In this document: one piece after another, positions 50,868 through 59,168 of the stretch | Layout of the letters: each line of letters begins with the position of its first letter | Numbering within the stretch: position 1 is the first letter of the stretch | From: Comamonadaceae bacterium ALPHA2B | Lineage (GTDB): Bacteria; Pseudomonadota; Gammaproteobacteria; Burkholderiales; Burkholderiaceae_C | Direction: 5' to 3' | NCBI GenBank assembly: GCA_005503065.1 | Contig: SCOE01000016.1 | Span: forward strand, 1-64,000 | Length of the DNA stretch: 64,000 nt | The notes under the pieces: generated by a model | What the model was told of the DNA's origin: nothing | Database searches by the model: none | The model's input: the letters and a program-made list of their open reading frames with translations, nothing else | Translations under genes and position numbers: made by a program

Positions 50868-52286
50868 CTACCCCTTGGCGAAGATCAGCTCCACCCGCAG
50901 CCCGCCCTGCGGCCCGGCGGTCGCCAGCGACAGCGGCGCCTTCAGCAGCTGCGCATAGCGCGCCACGATGGCCAGGCCCAGCCCGGCACCCTGCCCCAGC
51001 TTCTGCCCGTCGGGCCCCTGCGCCCAGCGCTGCATCAGATCGCGCTGGGCGGCCTCGGGGATGCCCGGCCCGTCGTCCACCACCGCCAGGGTGCAGCGCG
51101 TGGGCGTGGCGGCCAGTTCGAGCGTGATGGTCTTGCCGCCATAGCGCAGCGCGTTGTCGATCAGGTTGTCGAGGATGCCTTCGATCAGGCCGGCATCTGC
51201 CAGCACGGTGAAGTCCTGGGCTTCGCCTTCGTCCAGCCCGCGCGCCCCCAGGTCGACGCCGCGCGCGTCCGCCTTGGCCAGGTGGCGCAGCACGGTGTCG
51301 CCGACCAGCGCGTCGAGCCGCACCGGCTCGCGCTGGAGCACCGCGTCGCTCTCGTCGGCCAGCGCCAGCGCCAGCAGCTGGTCGACCAGGTGGCTGGCGC
51401 GCGCCTCGCTCGCGGCGATGCGCTGCAGCTGCTCGCGCCACACGCCGGGCGTGGGGTTGGCCAGGCCGTAGTCGGCCAGCGCGCGGATGCCGGCCAGCGG
51501 CGTGCGCAGCTCATGGGCCACGTTGCCGGCGAACTCGCGTTGCGAACGCACGCTGCGGTCCAGCCGCACGAACAGGTCGTTCACCGCCTCGCCCACGCGC
51601 TCGATCTCGCGCGCCGTGGGCGGCACCGCGACCGGCGACAGGTCGCTCGCGTCGCGGTGCGCCAGCGTCGTCTGCAGCGCGGCCAGCGGCGCCAGGTCGC
51701 GCGCGATGCCGCGCCACAGCCACACGGCCAGCAGCGCCAGCAGCAGCACCTGCGGCAGCGTCGCGAAGACCAGCACCCGGCCGGCCAGCACGCCGCGCGT
51801 GACGGTGGTGTGCGCCACCACCACGCGGTAGTCGCCCGGACGGTCCTGCACCTGGTGGCGCAAGGTGACGGCGCGCACGTCGTGGCCGTCGAGGGTGAAT
51901 TCGGAGAAATGGAAGGCCTCGCCCGGCGCCGGCCCCTCGGCCGGCATCGGCGTGCCGGCCAGCTGGCGGCCGTCGGGCCGCAGCACGCCGAAGTACACCT
52001 TCTCGGCACGGTCGAAGAGCGCGGCCGTCAGCTCGCGCGGCGTGAGCTGCAGCGCCACCTCGCCGTCCGGGTTGGGCCGCACGTTCGAGGCGATCGAGTA
52101 CGCATCGTCGAGCAGCGCGCGGTCGAAGGCCTGCTGTGTGAAGTAGCTCGCCACCATGAAGGTGACGACCGTGCCGGCCAGCCAGGTGAGCGCGAGCGGC
52201 AGCATCACGTGCCGCAGCACCCGCGCGCGCAGCGAGGGCGATGCGCGCCGCGTCGCGCCCGGGGCTGCGGCGTGCGGCCCGCTCAA
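50868..52286 (-). CDS. Sensor histidine kinase (TctE/QseC-like)
   Basis: About 472 aa. A first membrane segment (LPLALTWLAGTVVTFMVASY), a periplasmic sensor part (QAFDRALLDDAYSIASNVRP), then a second segment (LPQVLLLALLAVWLWRGIAR), HAMP-like linker, His box EFAGNVAHELRTPLAGIRAL, N box LIDNALRYGG and G boxes VDDGPGIPE and GAGLGLAIVA. The start is set at TTG 52286, which overlaps the response regulator stop (TTGA) with GAGG upstream; a GTG/ATG about 25 codons later is a second choice. It pairs with the regulator upstream; the signal may be a carboxylate, as for TctE. Confidence 0.92.
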   Translation of the reverse strand: MSGPHAAAPGATRRASPSLRARVLRHVMLPLALTWLAGTVVTFMVASYFTQQAFDRALLDDAYSIASNVRPNPDGEVALQLTPRELTAALFDRAEKVYFGVLRPDGRQLAGTPMPAEGPAPGEAFHFSEFTLDGHDVRAVTLRHQVQDRPGDYRVVVAHTTVTRGVLAGRVLVFATLPQVLLLALLAVWLWRGIARDLAPLAALQTTLAHRDASDLSPVAVPPTAREIERVGEAVNDLFVRLDRSVRSQREFAGNVAHELRTPLAGIRALADYGLANPTPGVWREQLQRIAASEARASHLVDQLLALALADESDAVLQREPVRLDALVGDTVLRHLAKADARGVDLGARGLDEGEAQDFTVLADAGLIEGILDNLIDNALRYGGKTITLELAATPTRCTLAVVDDGPGIPEAAQRDLMQRWAQGPDGQKLGQGAGLGLAIVARYAQLLKAPLSLATAGPQGGLRVELIFAKG

Positions 52287-52975
52287 GCCGCTTCTGCCTC
52301 CAGCAGGTAGCCGATGCCGCGCAGCGTGCGGATGGCGGCACCGCTGCCGATCAGCTTCTTGCGCAGGCGCGAGATGAAGGCCTCCAGCGCGTTGTCGCCC
52401 AGCGACTCGTCGAAGTTCGACAGCTTGTCCGACAGGGTGCGCTTGCTCACCGCATGGCCCGGCGGGCTCATCAGCTCCCACAGCACCTCGAACTCGCGCG
52501 CCGGCAGGTCCAGCGGCGCACCGCCGACCGAGAAGCGGCGCGCCTTGCGGTCCAGCTTGAGTTGGCCCAGCAGCGCCACGTCGTCGGTGCCCTGGGCACG
52601 GCGGGCCAGCGCGCGCAGGCGGGCCTCCACCTCGGCCAGGTCGAAGGGCTTGCCCAGGTAGTCGTCGGCGCCGGCATCAAGGCCGGCGATGCGCTCTTCG
52701 GTGCGGTCGCGCGCCGTGAGCACCAGCACCGGCGTGCGGTCGCCACGGCTGCGCGCCTGGCGCAGCACCGTCAACCCGCTGCCCATGCCGCTGCCCGGCT
52801 GCGAGCGCGCGGGCAGGTTCAGGTCCAGCAGCACCACGTCGAAGGGCTGCACGCGCCACAGGTGGTCGGCGTCCTCCACGCTCTGGGCCAGGTCCACGCG
52901 GTGCCCCGCATCGCCCAGGCTGCGCAACATCACGTCGCGCAGCACGGCATCGTCTTCGACCAGGAGGATTCGCAT
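52283..52975 (-). CDS. OmpR/PhoB-type response regulator (TctD/QseB-like)
   Basis: 230 aa. Receiver domain with phospho-acceptor Asp51 (VVLLDLNLPA), acidic pair EDD near residue 8 and Lys in DYLGKPF. The DNA-binding winged helix follows (LDRKARRFSVGGAPLDLPAR, EFEVLWELMSPPGHAVSKRT, then DNALEAFISRLRKKL and IRTLRGIGYLLE). The loop RSQPGSGMGSGLTVLRQA inside the receiver is longer than usual. Its stop overlaps the kinase start. Target unknown; the ATG at 52975 lacks a good ribosome site. Confidence 0.93.
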   Translation of the reverse strand: MRILLVEDDAVLRDVMLRSLGDAGHRVDLAQSVEDADHLWRVQPFDVVLLDLNLPARSQPGSGMGSGLTVLRQARSRGDRTPVLVLTARDRTEERIAGLDAGADDYLGKPFDLAEVEARLRALARRAQGTDDVALLGQLKLDRKARRFSVGGAPLDLPAREFEVLWELMSPPGHAVSKRTLSDKLSNFDESLGDNALEAFISRLRKKLIGSGAAIRTLRGIGYLLEAEAA

Positions 52976-53223
52976 AGGAGGCAATCGAGCGGAAGGAGAA
53001 GGAACAAAAGGACGCGCGCCCGGCATTGTCCGGCGGCGCCCACGCCGCCCCGACACTAGCAGGAGCGGCCTTGGCCCCACAAGCGGGCCGTCAGGCGCGA
53101 GTCAGTGCCTTGGACCCACAAGGCGGATGGTCGGCCCGCGACGCGCGGCCGGCCTACACCGTGTGTCATGCACACGGCGTACAACACCTGCGCCCCGTTT
53201 CGATACCCCATCCGAGGCCCGCC

Positions 53224-53484
53224 GTGACCACCCCGACCTACCACACCCTCGCCCGCATCCTCACGCAGGAGTTCCGCTGCCCACCCGACGCGATCCGGCC
53301 CGAGAGCGGCTTCGGCGAGCTGGGCCTGGACTGCAGCGGCCGCCGCATCGACTTCGTCTGCGCGGCCGAGGACGCCCTGCGCCTGCGCATCCCCGACGAG
53401 CCGCTGGCCGCGCGCGCGGACTGGACGCTGGGCCACATGTGCAGCGTGATCGACGAGGTGATGTCACGGGACGGCGTCCACTGA
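53224..53484 (+). CDS. Acyl-carrier-protein-like protein
   Basis: 86 aa. The profile is that of an ACP: a first helix LARILTQEFRCPPDAIRPES, the loop FGELGLDCSGRRIDFVCAAE in place of the usual DSL-containing loop, then LRLRIPDEPLAARADWTLGH and a last helix. The residue before the likely phosphopantetheine Ser is Cys instead of Asp (LDCS), so modification is uncertain. The start is GTG 53224; there is no ATG near. No FAS or polyketide genes are adjacent. Confidence 0.72.
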   Translation: MTTPTYHTLARILTQEFRCPPDAIRPESGFGELGLDCSGRRIDFVCAAEDALRLRIPDEPLAARADWTLGHMCSVIDEVMSRDGVH

Positions 53485-53553
53485 CCCGCCCACCGGCAGC
53501 CGAGCAGCCACGGTCGCATCGGGGGCTGCGTGACGATGCGTTAGAAAGCGGAC

Positions 53554-53922
53554 ATGCCACTGCATGCCGTCACTCCCATCCTGCGCATCTTCGACGAAGC
53601 CAAGGCGCGCGAGTTCTACGCCGACTTCCTGGGCTTCAAGGTCGACTGGCAGCACCGCTTCGAGCCAGCGCTGCCGCTGTACCTCCAGGTGTCGCGCGAG
53701 GGCTGCGTGCTGCACCTGTCCGAGCACCACGGCGACGCCTGTCCCGGCGCGGCCCTGCGCATCGCCTGCGATGACATCGATGGCTTGCATGACGAGCTGA
53801 CGGCCAGACGGTACGGCTACGCCCGCCCCGGCATCGAATCCACGCCGTGGGAGACACGCGAGGTCACGGTGCGCGACCCCTTCGGCAACCGGCTGACCTT
53901 CGTGGGCGCCAGCCGCACGTGA
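53554..53922 (+). CDS. Glyoxalase/bleomycin-resistance superfamily protein
   Basis: 122 aa. VTPILRIFDEAKAREFYADF and LGFKVDWQHRFEPALPLYLQ at the start, the central CVLHLSEHHGDACPG and the end TREVTVRDPFGNRLTFVG are typical of VOC-superfamily proteins with bleomycin-binding-protein-like fold. It may bind a small ligand rather than catalyse. Its stop overlaps the start of the next small membrane protein gene (GTGA). Confidence 0.9.
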   Translation: MPLHAVTPILRIFDEAKAREFYADFLGFKVDWQHRFEPALPLYLQVSREGCVLHLSEHHGDACPGAALRIACDDIDGLHDELTARRYGYARPGIESTPWETREVTVRDPFGNRLTFVGASRT

Positions 53923-54224
53923 CGGACGGTCCGACTGTCCAGCGCCGCCGGCGCCCGTGGCTCCAGTCGCTCACGACCCTCTTCGTCGCAGCCTTGATCG
54001 GCTGGGGTTGCCTCATCGGCGCCAGCGAGTTGCTGGACAGCCTGCGCACCGGGGTGCTCGACAACCGCAAGGGACCCGACGTCTTCGCCATGGACCGGCC
54101 CTTTCTTTACTGGGCCTTGTTCGGCTTCTACACGGCGGCAACGCTGACCGCCGCCTGCCTCGCGCTGTTGTTGTCGGTGATCGCGGTGCGTGATCTGATG
54201 TTTCGAATGGGCCCCGGTCGGTGA
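53919..54224 (+). CDS. Small two-TM membrane protein
   Basis: About 101 aa. A basic start (QRRRRPWLQ), first membrane segment LTTLFVAALIGWGCLIGASE, a polar loop with DNRKGPDVFAMDRPF and a second segment YWALFGFYTAATLTAACLAL followed by LLLSVIAVRDLM. The GTG start at 53919 overlaps the glyoxalase stop, so the genes are translationally coupled. No family is recognised. Confidence 0.65.
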   Translation: MTDGPTVQRRRRPWLQSLTTLFVAALIGWGCLIGASELLDSLRTGVLDNRKGPDVFAMDRPFLYWALFGFYTAATLTAACLALLLSVIAVRDLMFRMGPGR

Positions 54225-54397
54225 GCGCCGGGGCGCAGCGCCTCGCACCGGGCGGCCGTTGTCCGGGCCGCCCGGCTCCCTTGGGGATAACACTGCCCGT
54301 CCTGTCGGCTGACTGACAGCTTCGGTGCCTACGATGGCCCTCTACCGCGTCGACAGCGATGGCCTGTCGCCCCACGATTCGCCAAGGAGACCGACCC

Positions 54398-55204
54398 ATG
54401 ACCCGATTGCTCTGGACCCGCCGCGCCGCCCTGTCGCTGGCGAGCGTCGCCCTGCTCGCCGCCTGCGGCAGCATGGCCCCCACCCCACCCGCCGGCACCG
54501 AGATCGTGATGATGACCTCGGGCGGCTTCGCCGCCGCGTCGGACGAGCTCAAGCCCGGCTTCGAGCGCAGCACCGGCTACAGGGTGAAGACGGTGTACGG
54601 CTCCTCCATGGGTGGCGCCAGCGACTCGATCCCGAGCCGGCTGGCGCGCAACGAGCCAGTGGACGTGGTGATCCTCGCGCGCTCGTCGCTCGACCAGCTC
54701 GTGGCGCAAGGCAAGGTGGTGCCCGGCAGCCAAGTGGACATCGTGCATTCGCTGATCGGCTTCGCGGTGAAGAAGGGCGCGCCCAAGCCCGACGTCAGCA
54801 CGCCCGAGGCGGTGAAGCGCGCGCTGCTCGCGGCGCCGTCGATCGCCTACTCGGCCAGCGCCAGCGGCACCTACTACGAGACCGAGATGCTCAAGAACCT
54901 GGGCATCGAGGCCGAGGTCAAGCCCAAGAGCAAGCGCATCCTGAGCGAGCGTGTGGCGACCGTGGTGGCACGCGGCGACGCAGCACTGGGCCTGCAGCAG
55001 GTCAGCGAGCTCATCCCGATTCCGGGCGCGGACTTCGTCGGCGTGCTGCCGCCGCCGCTGCAGCGCGTGACGGTGTTCTCGGCCGGCATCTCGACCACGG
55101 CGAAGAACCCCGATGCGGCACGCGCGCTGATCCGCTACTACGTCTCGGCCGACGCGGCACCGACGATCCGCAAGGCCGGGCTGGAGCCGGCGCCGGTGAA
55201 ATAG
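54398..55204 (+). CDS. ModA-like periplasmic solute-binding lipoprotein
   Basis: 268 aa. Lipoprotein signal with TRRAALSLASVALLAACGS (Cys23). The mature protein has MMTSGGFAAASDELKPGFER and VYGSSMGGASDSIPSRLARN, with PVDVVILARSSLDQLVAQGK, like ModA/WtpA-type type-2 substrate-binding proteins for oxyanions. The motif SASGTYYETEMLKNLGIEAE is also family-like. AAGGAGA lies nine bases before the ATG. No permease genes are adjacent, so the ligand (molybdate, tungstate or an organic acid) is unknown. Confidence 0.85.
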   Translation: MTRLLWTRRAALSLASVALLAACGSMAPTPPAGTEIVMMTSGGFAAASDELKPGFERSTGYRVKTVYGSSMGGASDSIPSRLARNEPVDVVILARSSLDQLVAQGKVVPGSQVDIVHSLIGFAVKKGAPKPDVSTPEAVKRALLAAPSIAYSASASGTYYETEMLKNLGIEAEVKPKSKRILSERVATVVARGDAALGLQQVSELIPIPGADFVGVLPPPLQRVTVFSAGISTTAKNPDAARALIRYYVSADAAPTIRKAGLEPAPVK

Positions 55205-55276
55205 AAGCACCCCCCATGCCGCTTCGCGGCTCCCCCCTCTCTGGCGCCTTCGGCTTGGAGGGGGGCTGAGCCCGTA

Positions 55277-55303
55277 CACGAAATGTCCAGTGGACATTTC
55301 GTG
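55277..55303. repeat. Perfect 13-bp-arm palindrome downstream of the ModA-like gene
   Basis: CACGAAATGTCCA, one central G, then TGGACATTTCGTG. The palindrome follows a CTTGGAGGGGGG block and precedes another GC-rich element (to about 55420) and repeat R9. No T-run is seen, so it is not a standard terminator. Confidence 0.8.
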
Positions 55304-55422
55304 ACCGGCGAAGGGCGAGGCCACTGGCCTCGCGCGGCCTGCAAGGCTCCCCAGAGGCCTGGCAAAGCCAGTTCCTCGGGTGCCCTGGGGGCTTCGCTGC
55401 GCTCGCCGGCTGGGTTGCGTTG

Positions 55423-55482
55423 TAGGCCAAATTGCCCTGCAGCGCCCGTGGAACGTGCGCCGACAGCTACGAATTCGATAGC
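55423..55482 (-). repeat. GCTATC-family repeat R9, entering the copA 3' end
   Basis: TAGGCCAAATTGCCCTGCAG then GCTACGAATTCGATAGC (55466-55482). The last codons of copA (LLSNS and stop) are encoded by this palindrome. Confidence 0.75.
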
Positions 55483-57758
55483 AAGCGATTCGGCTTCCAG
55501 CGCCGCAGCAACAACGCGTTGGCCATCACGCTCACGCTCGACGCCGCCATCGCGGCCCCGGCCACCACGGGGCTGAGCAGGCCCAGCGCCGCGAAGGGGA
55601 TGCCGACCACGTTGTAGGCGAAGGCCCAGAACAGGTTCTGCCGGATCTTGCGCACGGTGCGGTGCGACAGCTGAAGTGCATCGCCGATCAGCGCCAGGTC
55701 GCCGCGCATCAGCGTGATGCCGGCGGCCTCCATCGCCACGTCGGTGCCGTTGGCCATCGCCATGCCCACGTCGGCGGCCGCCAGCGCGGGTGCGTCGTTG
55801 GCGCCGTCGCCCACCATCGCGACGGTGTGGCCTCCGGCCTTCAGTTCGGCCACCACCTTCGCCTTGTCCCCCGGCAGCACCTGGGCACGCACGTCCTCGG
55901 GATCGATGCCCACGCGCTGCGCCACGGCGCACGCGGCGGCGGCGTTGTCGCCGGAGATCATCACCACGCGCAGGCCGGCCGCGCGCAGGCGGGCCACGGC
56001 CTCGGCCGCACCGGGCTTGGGCTCGTCGCTGAAGGCCAGCAGTGCCTCGGCGCGCGGCACGGGGTCGAAGGCCAGCAGCACCGATACCGAGGCGCCTTCG
56101 CGCATGAAGGCCTCGGCCTGGGCCAGGTCGACGGCGACGCCCAGTTCCTCGCACCAGCGCAGGCTGGCGATGGCGCGGCGCACGCCGTCCACGCGGCCCT
56201 GCACGCCCCGGCCGGGCATGTTCTCCACGGCCTCGGCCGGCGGCAGTTCCAGGTGCTCGGCCCGCGCGGCCTGCACCACCGCATGCGCCAGCGGATGCTC
56301 GCTGCCGGACTGCAGCGCCGCGGCCGCCTGCAGGGCACGTGTGCGTGCAGGCGCCTCGTCGGGCACGGCCAGCGGCACCAGGGCGCGCAGCACCGGCTCG
56401 CCGCGCGTCAGCGTGCCGGTCTTGTCGAAGGCGACGGTGTCGACGCGGTGGGCGGTCTCCAGCGCCCGCGCGTCCTTGACCAGGATGCCGTGGCGCGCCG
56501 CCACGCCGGTGCCGGCCATCACGGCCACCGGCGTCGCCAGGCCGAGCGCGCAGGGGCAGGCGATGACCAGCACCGCCACCGCATGCACCAGCGCCGTCTC
56601 CATCCCCGCCCCGTACCAGCCCCAGGCCAGCCCGGTGAGCAAGGCCACGACCAGCACCGCCGGCACGAACACCGCCGCCACGCGGTCGACCAGTTGCTGG
56701 ATCGGCGCCTTGGCCGCCTGCGCATCCTCGACCAGGCGGATGATGCGTGCCAGCACGCTCTCGGCGCCCGTGGCCGTGACCTCGGCCACCAGGCGGCCAT
56801 CGCCGTTGACCGAGCCACCGGTCAGCCGGTCGCCCACCGACTTGGCGACCGGCAGCGGTTCGCCGGTGAGCATCGATTCGTTGACGGCGGATTGGCCCTC
56901 GATCACGCGTGCATCGGCCGGCACGCGCTCGTTGGGCCGTACCACCAGCACGTCGCCCACGCGCAACTCGGCCACCGGCACGTCGACCTCCTGCACCTGC
57001 GGGCCGCGCTGGCGGCGCAGGTGGGCCACCTCGGGCCGCAGCTGCTGCAGCGCGCGGATGGCCGTCGTCGCCTGGCGCTTGGCCCGCGTTTCCAGCCACT
57101 TGCCCAGCCGCACCAGGGCGATCACCACGGCCGAGGCCTCGAAGTACAGGTGAGGCTGCCCGTGGGCCGCGTGCGGGTCGGCCGCCCAGCGCCACCACAG
57201 CCACAGCGACAGGCCGAAGGCCGCGCTGGTGCCCAGGGCCACCAGCAGGTCCATGTTGCCGGTGCCGGCGCGCGCTGCATGCCAGCCGGCGCGGTAGAAG
57301 CGCGCCCCCAGCCAGAACTGCACCGGCGCGGCGAGCAGCAGTTGCACCCATGGCGGCGGCGCGAGGTCGAGCCCGAAGGGCATGGCCAGCATCGGCAGCA
57401 CCAGCGGCGCGCACAGCAGCAGGCCGGCCGCGACGGGGCCGAATCCGGCCCAGGGCGACGCGGCTTCCTCGGCGGCGACGGCCTCGGCACGCGGCGTATA
57501 GCCGGCATCGCGCACCGCACGGCTGAGGCGGGCGCGCACTGCGTCGGACGCCTCGCCATCGACGGGCGTGGCCTGCACGCGCGCGCTTTCAGTCGCGAGG
57601 TTGACGCTCGCGGCGGTCACGCCCGGCACCTTCTGCAGCGCGCGTTCCACGCGCGACACGCAGGATGCGCAGGTCATGCCATCGACGCCGAGGTCGAGCG
57701 TCAGCGGCGCCGGCGACGTCGCCCGGGCGGGGGAGGGTGCGGTGATCGAAACATCCAT
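55467..57758 (-). CDS. copA: Heavy-metal P1B-type ATPase, copper exporter
   Basis: 763 aa. One N-terminal heavy-metal-associated domain with MTCASC (Cys30, Cys33); eight membrane segments; CPC motif in [19 protein letters not shown]; phosphorylation site [21 protein letters not shown]; and [18 protein letters not shown]. These are Cu+/Ag+ exporter features. It shares a divergent region with the chaperone copZ and cueR. ATG 57758 gives the standard start. The last codons come from a repeat sequence (R9). It pumps Cu+ from cytoplasm to periplasm. Confidence 0.95.
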   Translation of the reverse strand: MDVSITAPSPARATSPAPLTLDLGVDGMTCASCVSRVERALQKVPGVTAASVNLATESARVQATPVDGEASDAVRARLSRAVRDAGYTPRAEAVAAEEAASPWAGFGPVAAGLLLCAPLVLPMLAMPFGLDLAPPPWVQLLLAAPVQFWLGARFYRAGWHAARAGTGNMDLLVALGTSAAFGLSLWLWWRWAADPHAAHGQPHLYFEASAVVIALVRLGKWLETRAKRQATTAIRALQQLRPEVAHLRRQRGPQVQEVDVPVAELRVGDVLVVRPNERVPADARVIEGQSAVNESMLTGEPLPVAKSVGDRLTGGSVNGDGRLVAEVTATGAESVLARIIRLVEDAQAAKAPIQQLVDRVAAVFVPAVLVVALLTGLAWGWYGAGMETALVHAVAVLVIACPCALGLATPVAVMAGTGVAARHGILVKDARALETAHRVDTVAFDKTGTLTRGEPVLRALVPLAVPDEAPARTRALQAAAALQSGSEHPLAHAVVQAARAEHLELPPAEAVENMPGRGVQGRVDGVRRAIASLRWCEELGVAVDLAQAEAFMREGASVSVLLAFDPVPRAEALLAFSDEPKPGAAEAVARLRAAGLRVVMISGDNAAAACAVAQRVGIDPEDVRAQVLPGDKAKVVAELKAGGHTVAMVGDGANDAPALAAADVGMAMANGTDVAMEAAGITLMRGDLALIGDALQLSHRTVRKIRQNLFWAFAYNVVGIPFAALGLLSPVVAGAAMAASSVSVMANALLLRRWKPNRLLSNS

Positions 57759-57904
57759 GGAACGAAGCCTGAGGCCTCACATCATGGCAAGGTCAAGCCC
57801 TTGTCGCCGGCGGGGTCCGGGCTCGGCATCTGCAACAGCGTGCTTGACCTTGCCATGATGGGAAGGTTCAGACTGCATGGATCCCCATCGAAAGGAACCC
57901 ACCC
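57759..57904. promoter_or_regulatory. copA / copZ divergent promoters with CueR-type elements
   Basis: On the plus strand TTGACC (57844-57849) and CAGACT (57869-57874) are 19 bases apart with the dyad ACCTTGCCATGATGGGAAGG between them, the standard MerR/CueR arrangement. On the minus strand TTGACC and CAGGCT are also 19 apart, with ACCTTGCCATGATGTGAGGC between. The two promoters are mirror copies sharing GCTTGACCTTGCCATGATG, so one regulator should control both. Confidence 0.85.
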
Positions 57905-58117
57905 ATGAGCCAGAAATTCCAGGTCGAAGGCATGAGCTGCCAGCATTGCGTCCAGTCGGTGCAGAACGCCGTCTGGACAGTGGATCCGAAGGCGCAGGTC
58001 ACCGTCGACCTGCCCACGGGCCACGTCGACGTCCTCAGCGCGCAGCCGCGCAAGGACCTGGTCGCCGCCATCGAGGACGCCGGCTACCGCGTGCACGCCG
58101 GCTACGACGCGGCCTGA
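57905..58117 (+). CDS. copZ: Copper chaperone CopZ-like protein
   Basis: 70 aa. The metal site is GMSCQHC (Cys12, Cys15) in a ferredoxin-like heavy-metal-associated domain; TVDLPTGHVDVLSA and DLVAAIEDAGYRV follow the fold. It hands Cu+ to CopA or CueR. It is the first gene of copZ-cueR, with 11 bases to cueR and the CueR-type promoter directly upstream. Confidence 0.92.
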   Translation: MSQKFQVEGMSCQHCVQSVQNAVWTVDPKAQVTVDLPTGHVDVLSAQPRKDLVAAIEDAGYRVHAGYDAA

Positions 58118-58128
58118 GCGACTTGGCC

Positions 58129-58548
58129 ATGACCCCATCCGCACCGGTGGCCATCGGTGTCGCGGCCGAACGCTCGGGCGTGTCGGCCCGCATGGTGCGC
58201 CACTACGAAGGGCTGGGCCTGCTGCCTTCCGTGGCGCGCACCGAGGCCGGCTACCGGCAGTACACGGCGGCCGACATCCACACCCTGCGCTTCATCAAGC
58301 GCGCCCGCGACCTCGGCTTCTCGATGGACGAGATCGCCGAGCTCGTGGGCCTGTGGCACAACCGCCGCCGCGCGAGCGCCAGCGTCAAGCGCATCGCGCA
58401 GAAGCACCTCCTCGACCTGGAGGCGCGCATCGCCGGCCTCCAGGCGATGCAGCGCACCCTGTCGCAGCTGGTTCATTGCTGCCACGGCGACGGGCGGCCC
58501 GACTGCCCGATCCTCGACGACCTGGCCGGCAGCACGCCGGCGTTCTGA
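58129..58548 (+). CDS. cueR: MerR-family copper-responsive regulator CueR
   Basis: 139 aa. N-terminal winged helix: IGVAAERSGVSARMVRHYEG and LGLLPSVARTEAGYRQYTAA, then a coiled-coil dimerisation helix and the metal loop with Cys118 and Cys126 (CHGDGRPDC), a C-x7-C spacing characteristic of Cu+-sensing CueR. It should activate copA and copZ when Cu+ binds, through the 19-bp-spaced promoters at 57759-57904. ATG 58129 is the first in-frame start after the copZ stop. Confidence 0.95.
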   Translation: MTPSAPVAIGVAAERSGVSARMVRHYEGLGLLPSVARTEAGYRQYTAADIHTLRFIKRARDLGFSMDEIAELVGLWHNRRRASASVKRIAQKHLLDLEARIAGLQAMQRTLSQLVHCCHGDGRPDCPILDDLAGSTPAF

Positions 58549-58624
58549 GCGTCGCCGACCCCTCTGCACGGCCCTTCGTGTCCTTCGGTGCCCCGGCCCT
58601 GCCCGGCCGGCGGCGCCTGGACCG

Positions 58625-59045
58625 CCGCTTTCCCACAGCGCGTCGGTTCTCCCCACAAAGCTTGGATAACTTTGTGGGCAACTCATGCACTTTGTTGTAA
58701 AGCTTTCGCAACCTGTTGATTTTAAAGGGAAATCAACAGTCTGCTGATTTTTTGTGCAGTGCACATTTCCGCCGGCGCGGCCTTCTTTCCCAGATTTCCG
58801 GACCCCTGTCAAAGGACAACTCTGGGGAGAGTTCTGGCACAAGCGGGGGCTTATCCACAAGCCGGCGCGGTACCGCCGGGTTGTTCGCTGCGGCGCGACA
58901 GCAGGGTCGCACGGGTGCGCACAGGGGTTCGGGCACGGCAACTGCCTGTCGGCGCTGAAGAAAATCGCCCTGTCCACAGCAAGGCGCGACCCTTAGCTAC
59001 TACTACTAATCAGAAATAGAAGACATAAGAATGAATTCAGGGGAC
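58625..59045. other. Probable chromosomal replication origin (oriC)
   Basis: A perfect DnaA box TTATCCACA lies at 58851-58859. Weaker boxes: CTTGGATAA (58661-58669), TGTGGGCAA (58673-58681) and CTGTCCACA (58970-58978). The last is followed, after an 18 base G+C-rich spacer, by CTACTACTACTAAT (58997-59010) and an A+T-rich tract to about 59038. That order (box, G+C spacer, DnaA-trio repeats, unwinding tract) is the basal unwinding system described for bacterial origins. parAB/parS, mnmG and rsmG within 23 kb support it. dnaA is not adjacent. Confidence 0.7.
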
Positions 59046-59057
59046 CGTGCCCGTTGG

Positions 59058-59126
59058 AAAAAAAGACCGTGGCCGGTTCCGGCCGTGCGCGCCCGGGCAA
59101 AAAAAGAAGCCGGCTGACGCCGGCTT
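59058..59126 (-). terminator. Tandem minus-strand terminators downstream of the TerB/DUF697-like gene
   Basis: Reading the minus strand, AAGCCGGCGTCAGCCGGCTT then a C and TTTTTTT (about 59098-59126), then a second stem GGCCGGAACCGGCC and later TTTTTTT (59058-59084). Together they would stop transcription before it reaches the DnaA-trio tract. Confidence 0.8.
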
Positions 59127-59168
59127 GAAAGATGGAAGGGCGACGTTTCGTCGCCGATGCCCGGGGCT

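Larger units (their letters stand above)
58549..59168. other. 620 base gap holding the origin candidate and tandem terminators
   Basis: No gene is seen. It contains the oriC candidate (58625-59045) and two minus-strand terminators (59058-59126). An A+T-rich run lies at 58681-58760. Confidence 0.6.

Noticed and set aside
58736-58770. TTTTTTGTGCAGTGCACA as a further DnaA box or origin element
   Set aside because: More than two mismatches to TTATNCACA; it counts only as A+T-rich sequence inside the origin candidate.
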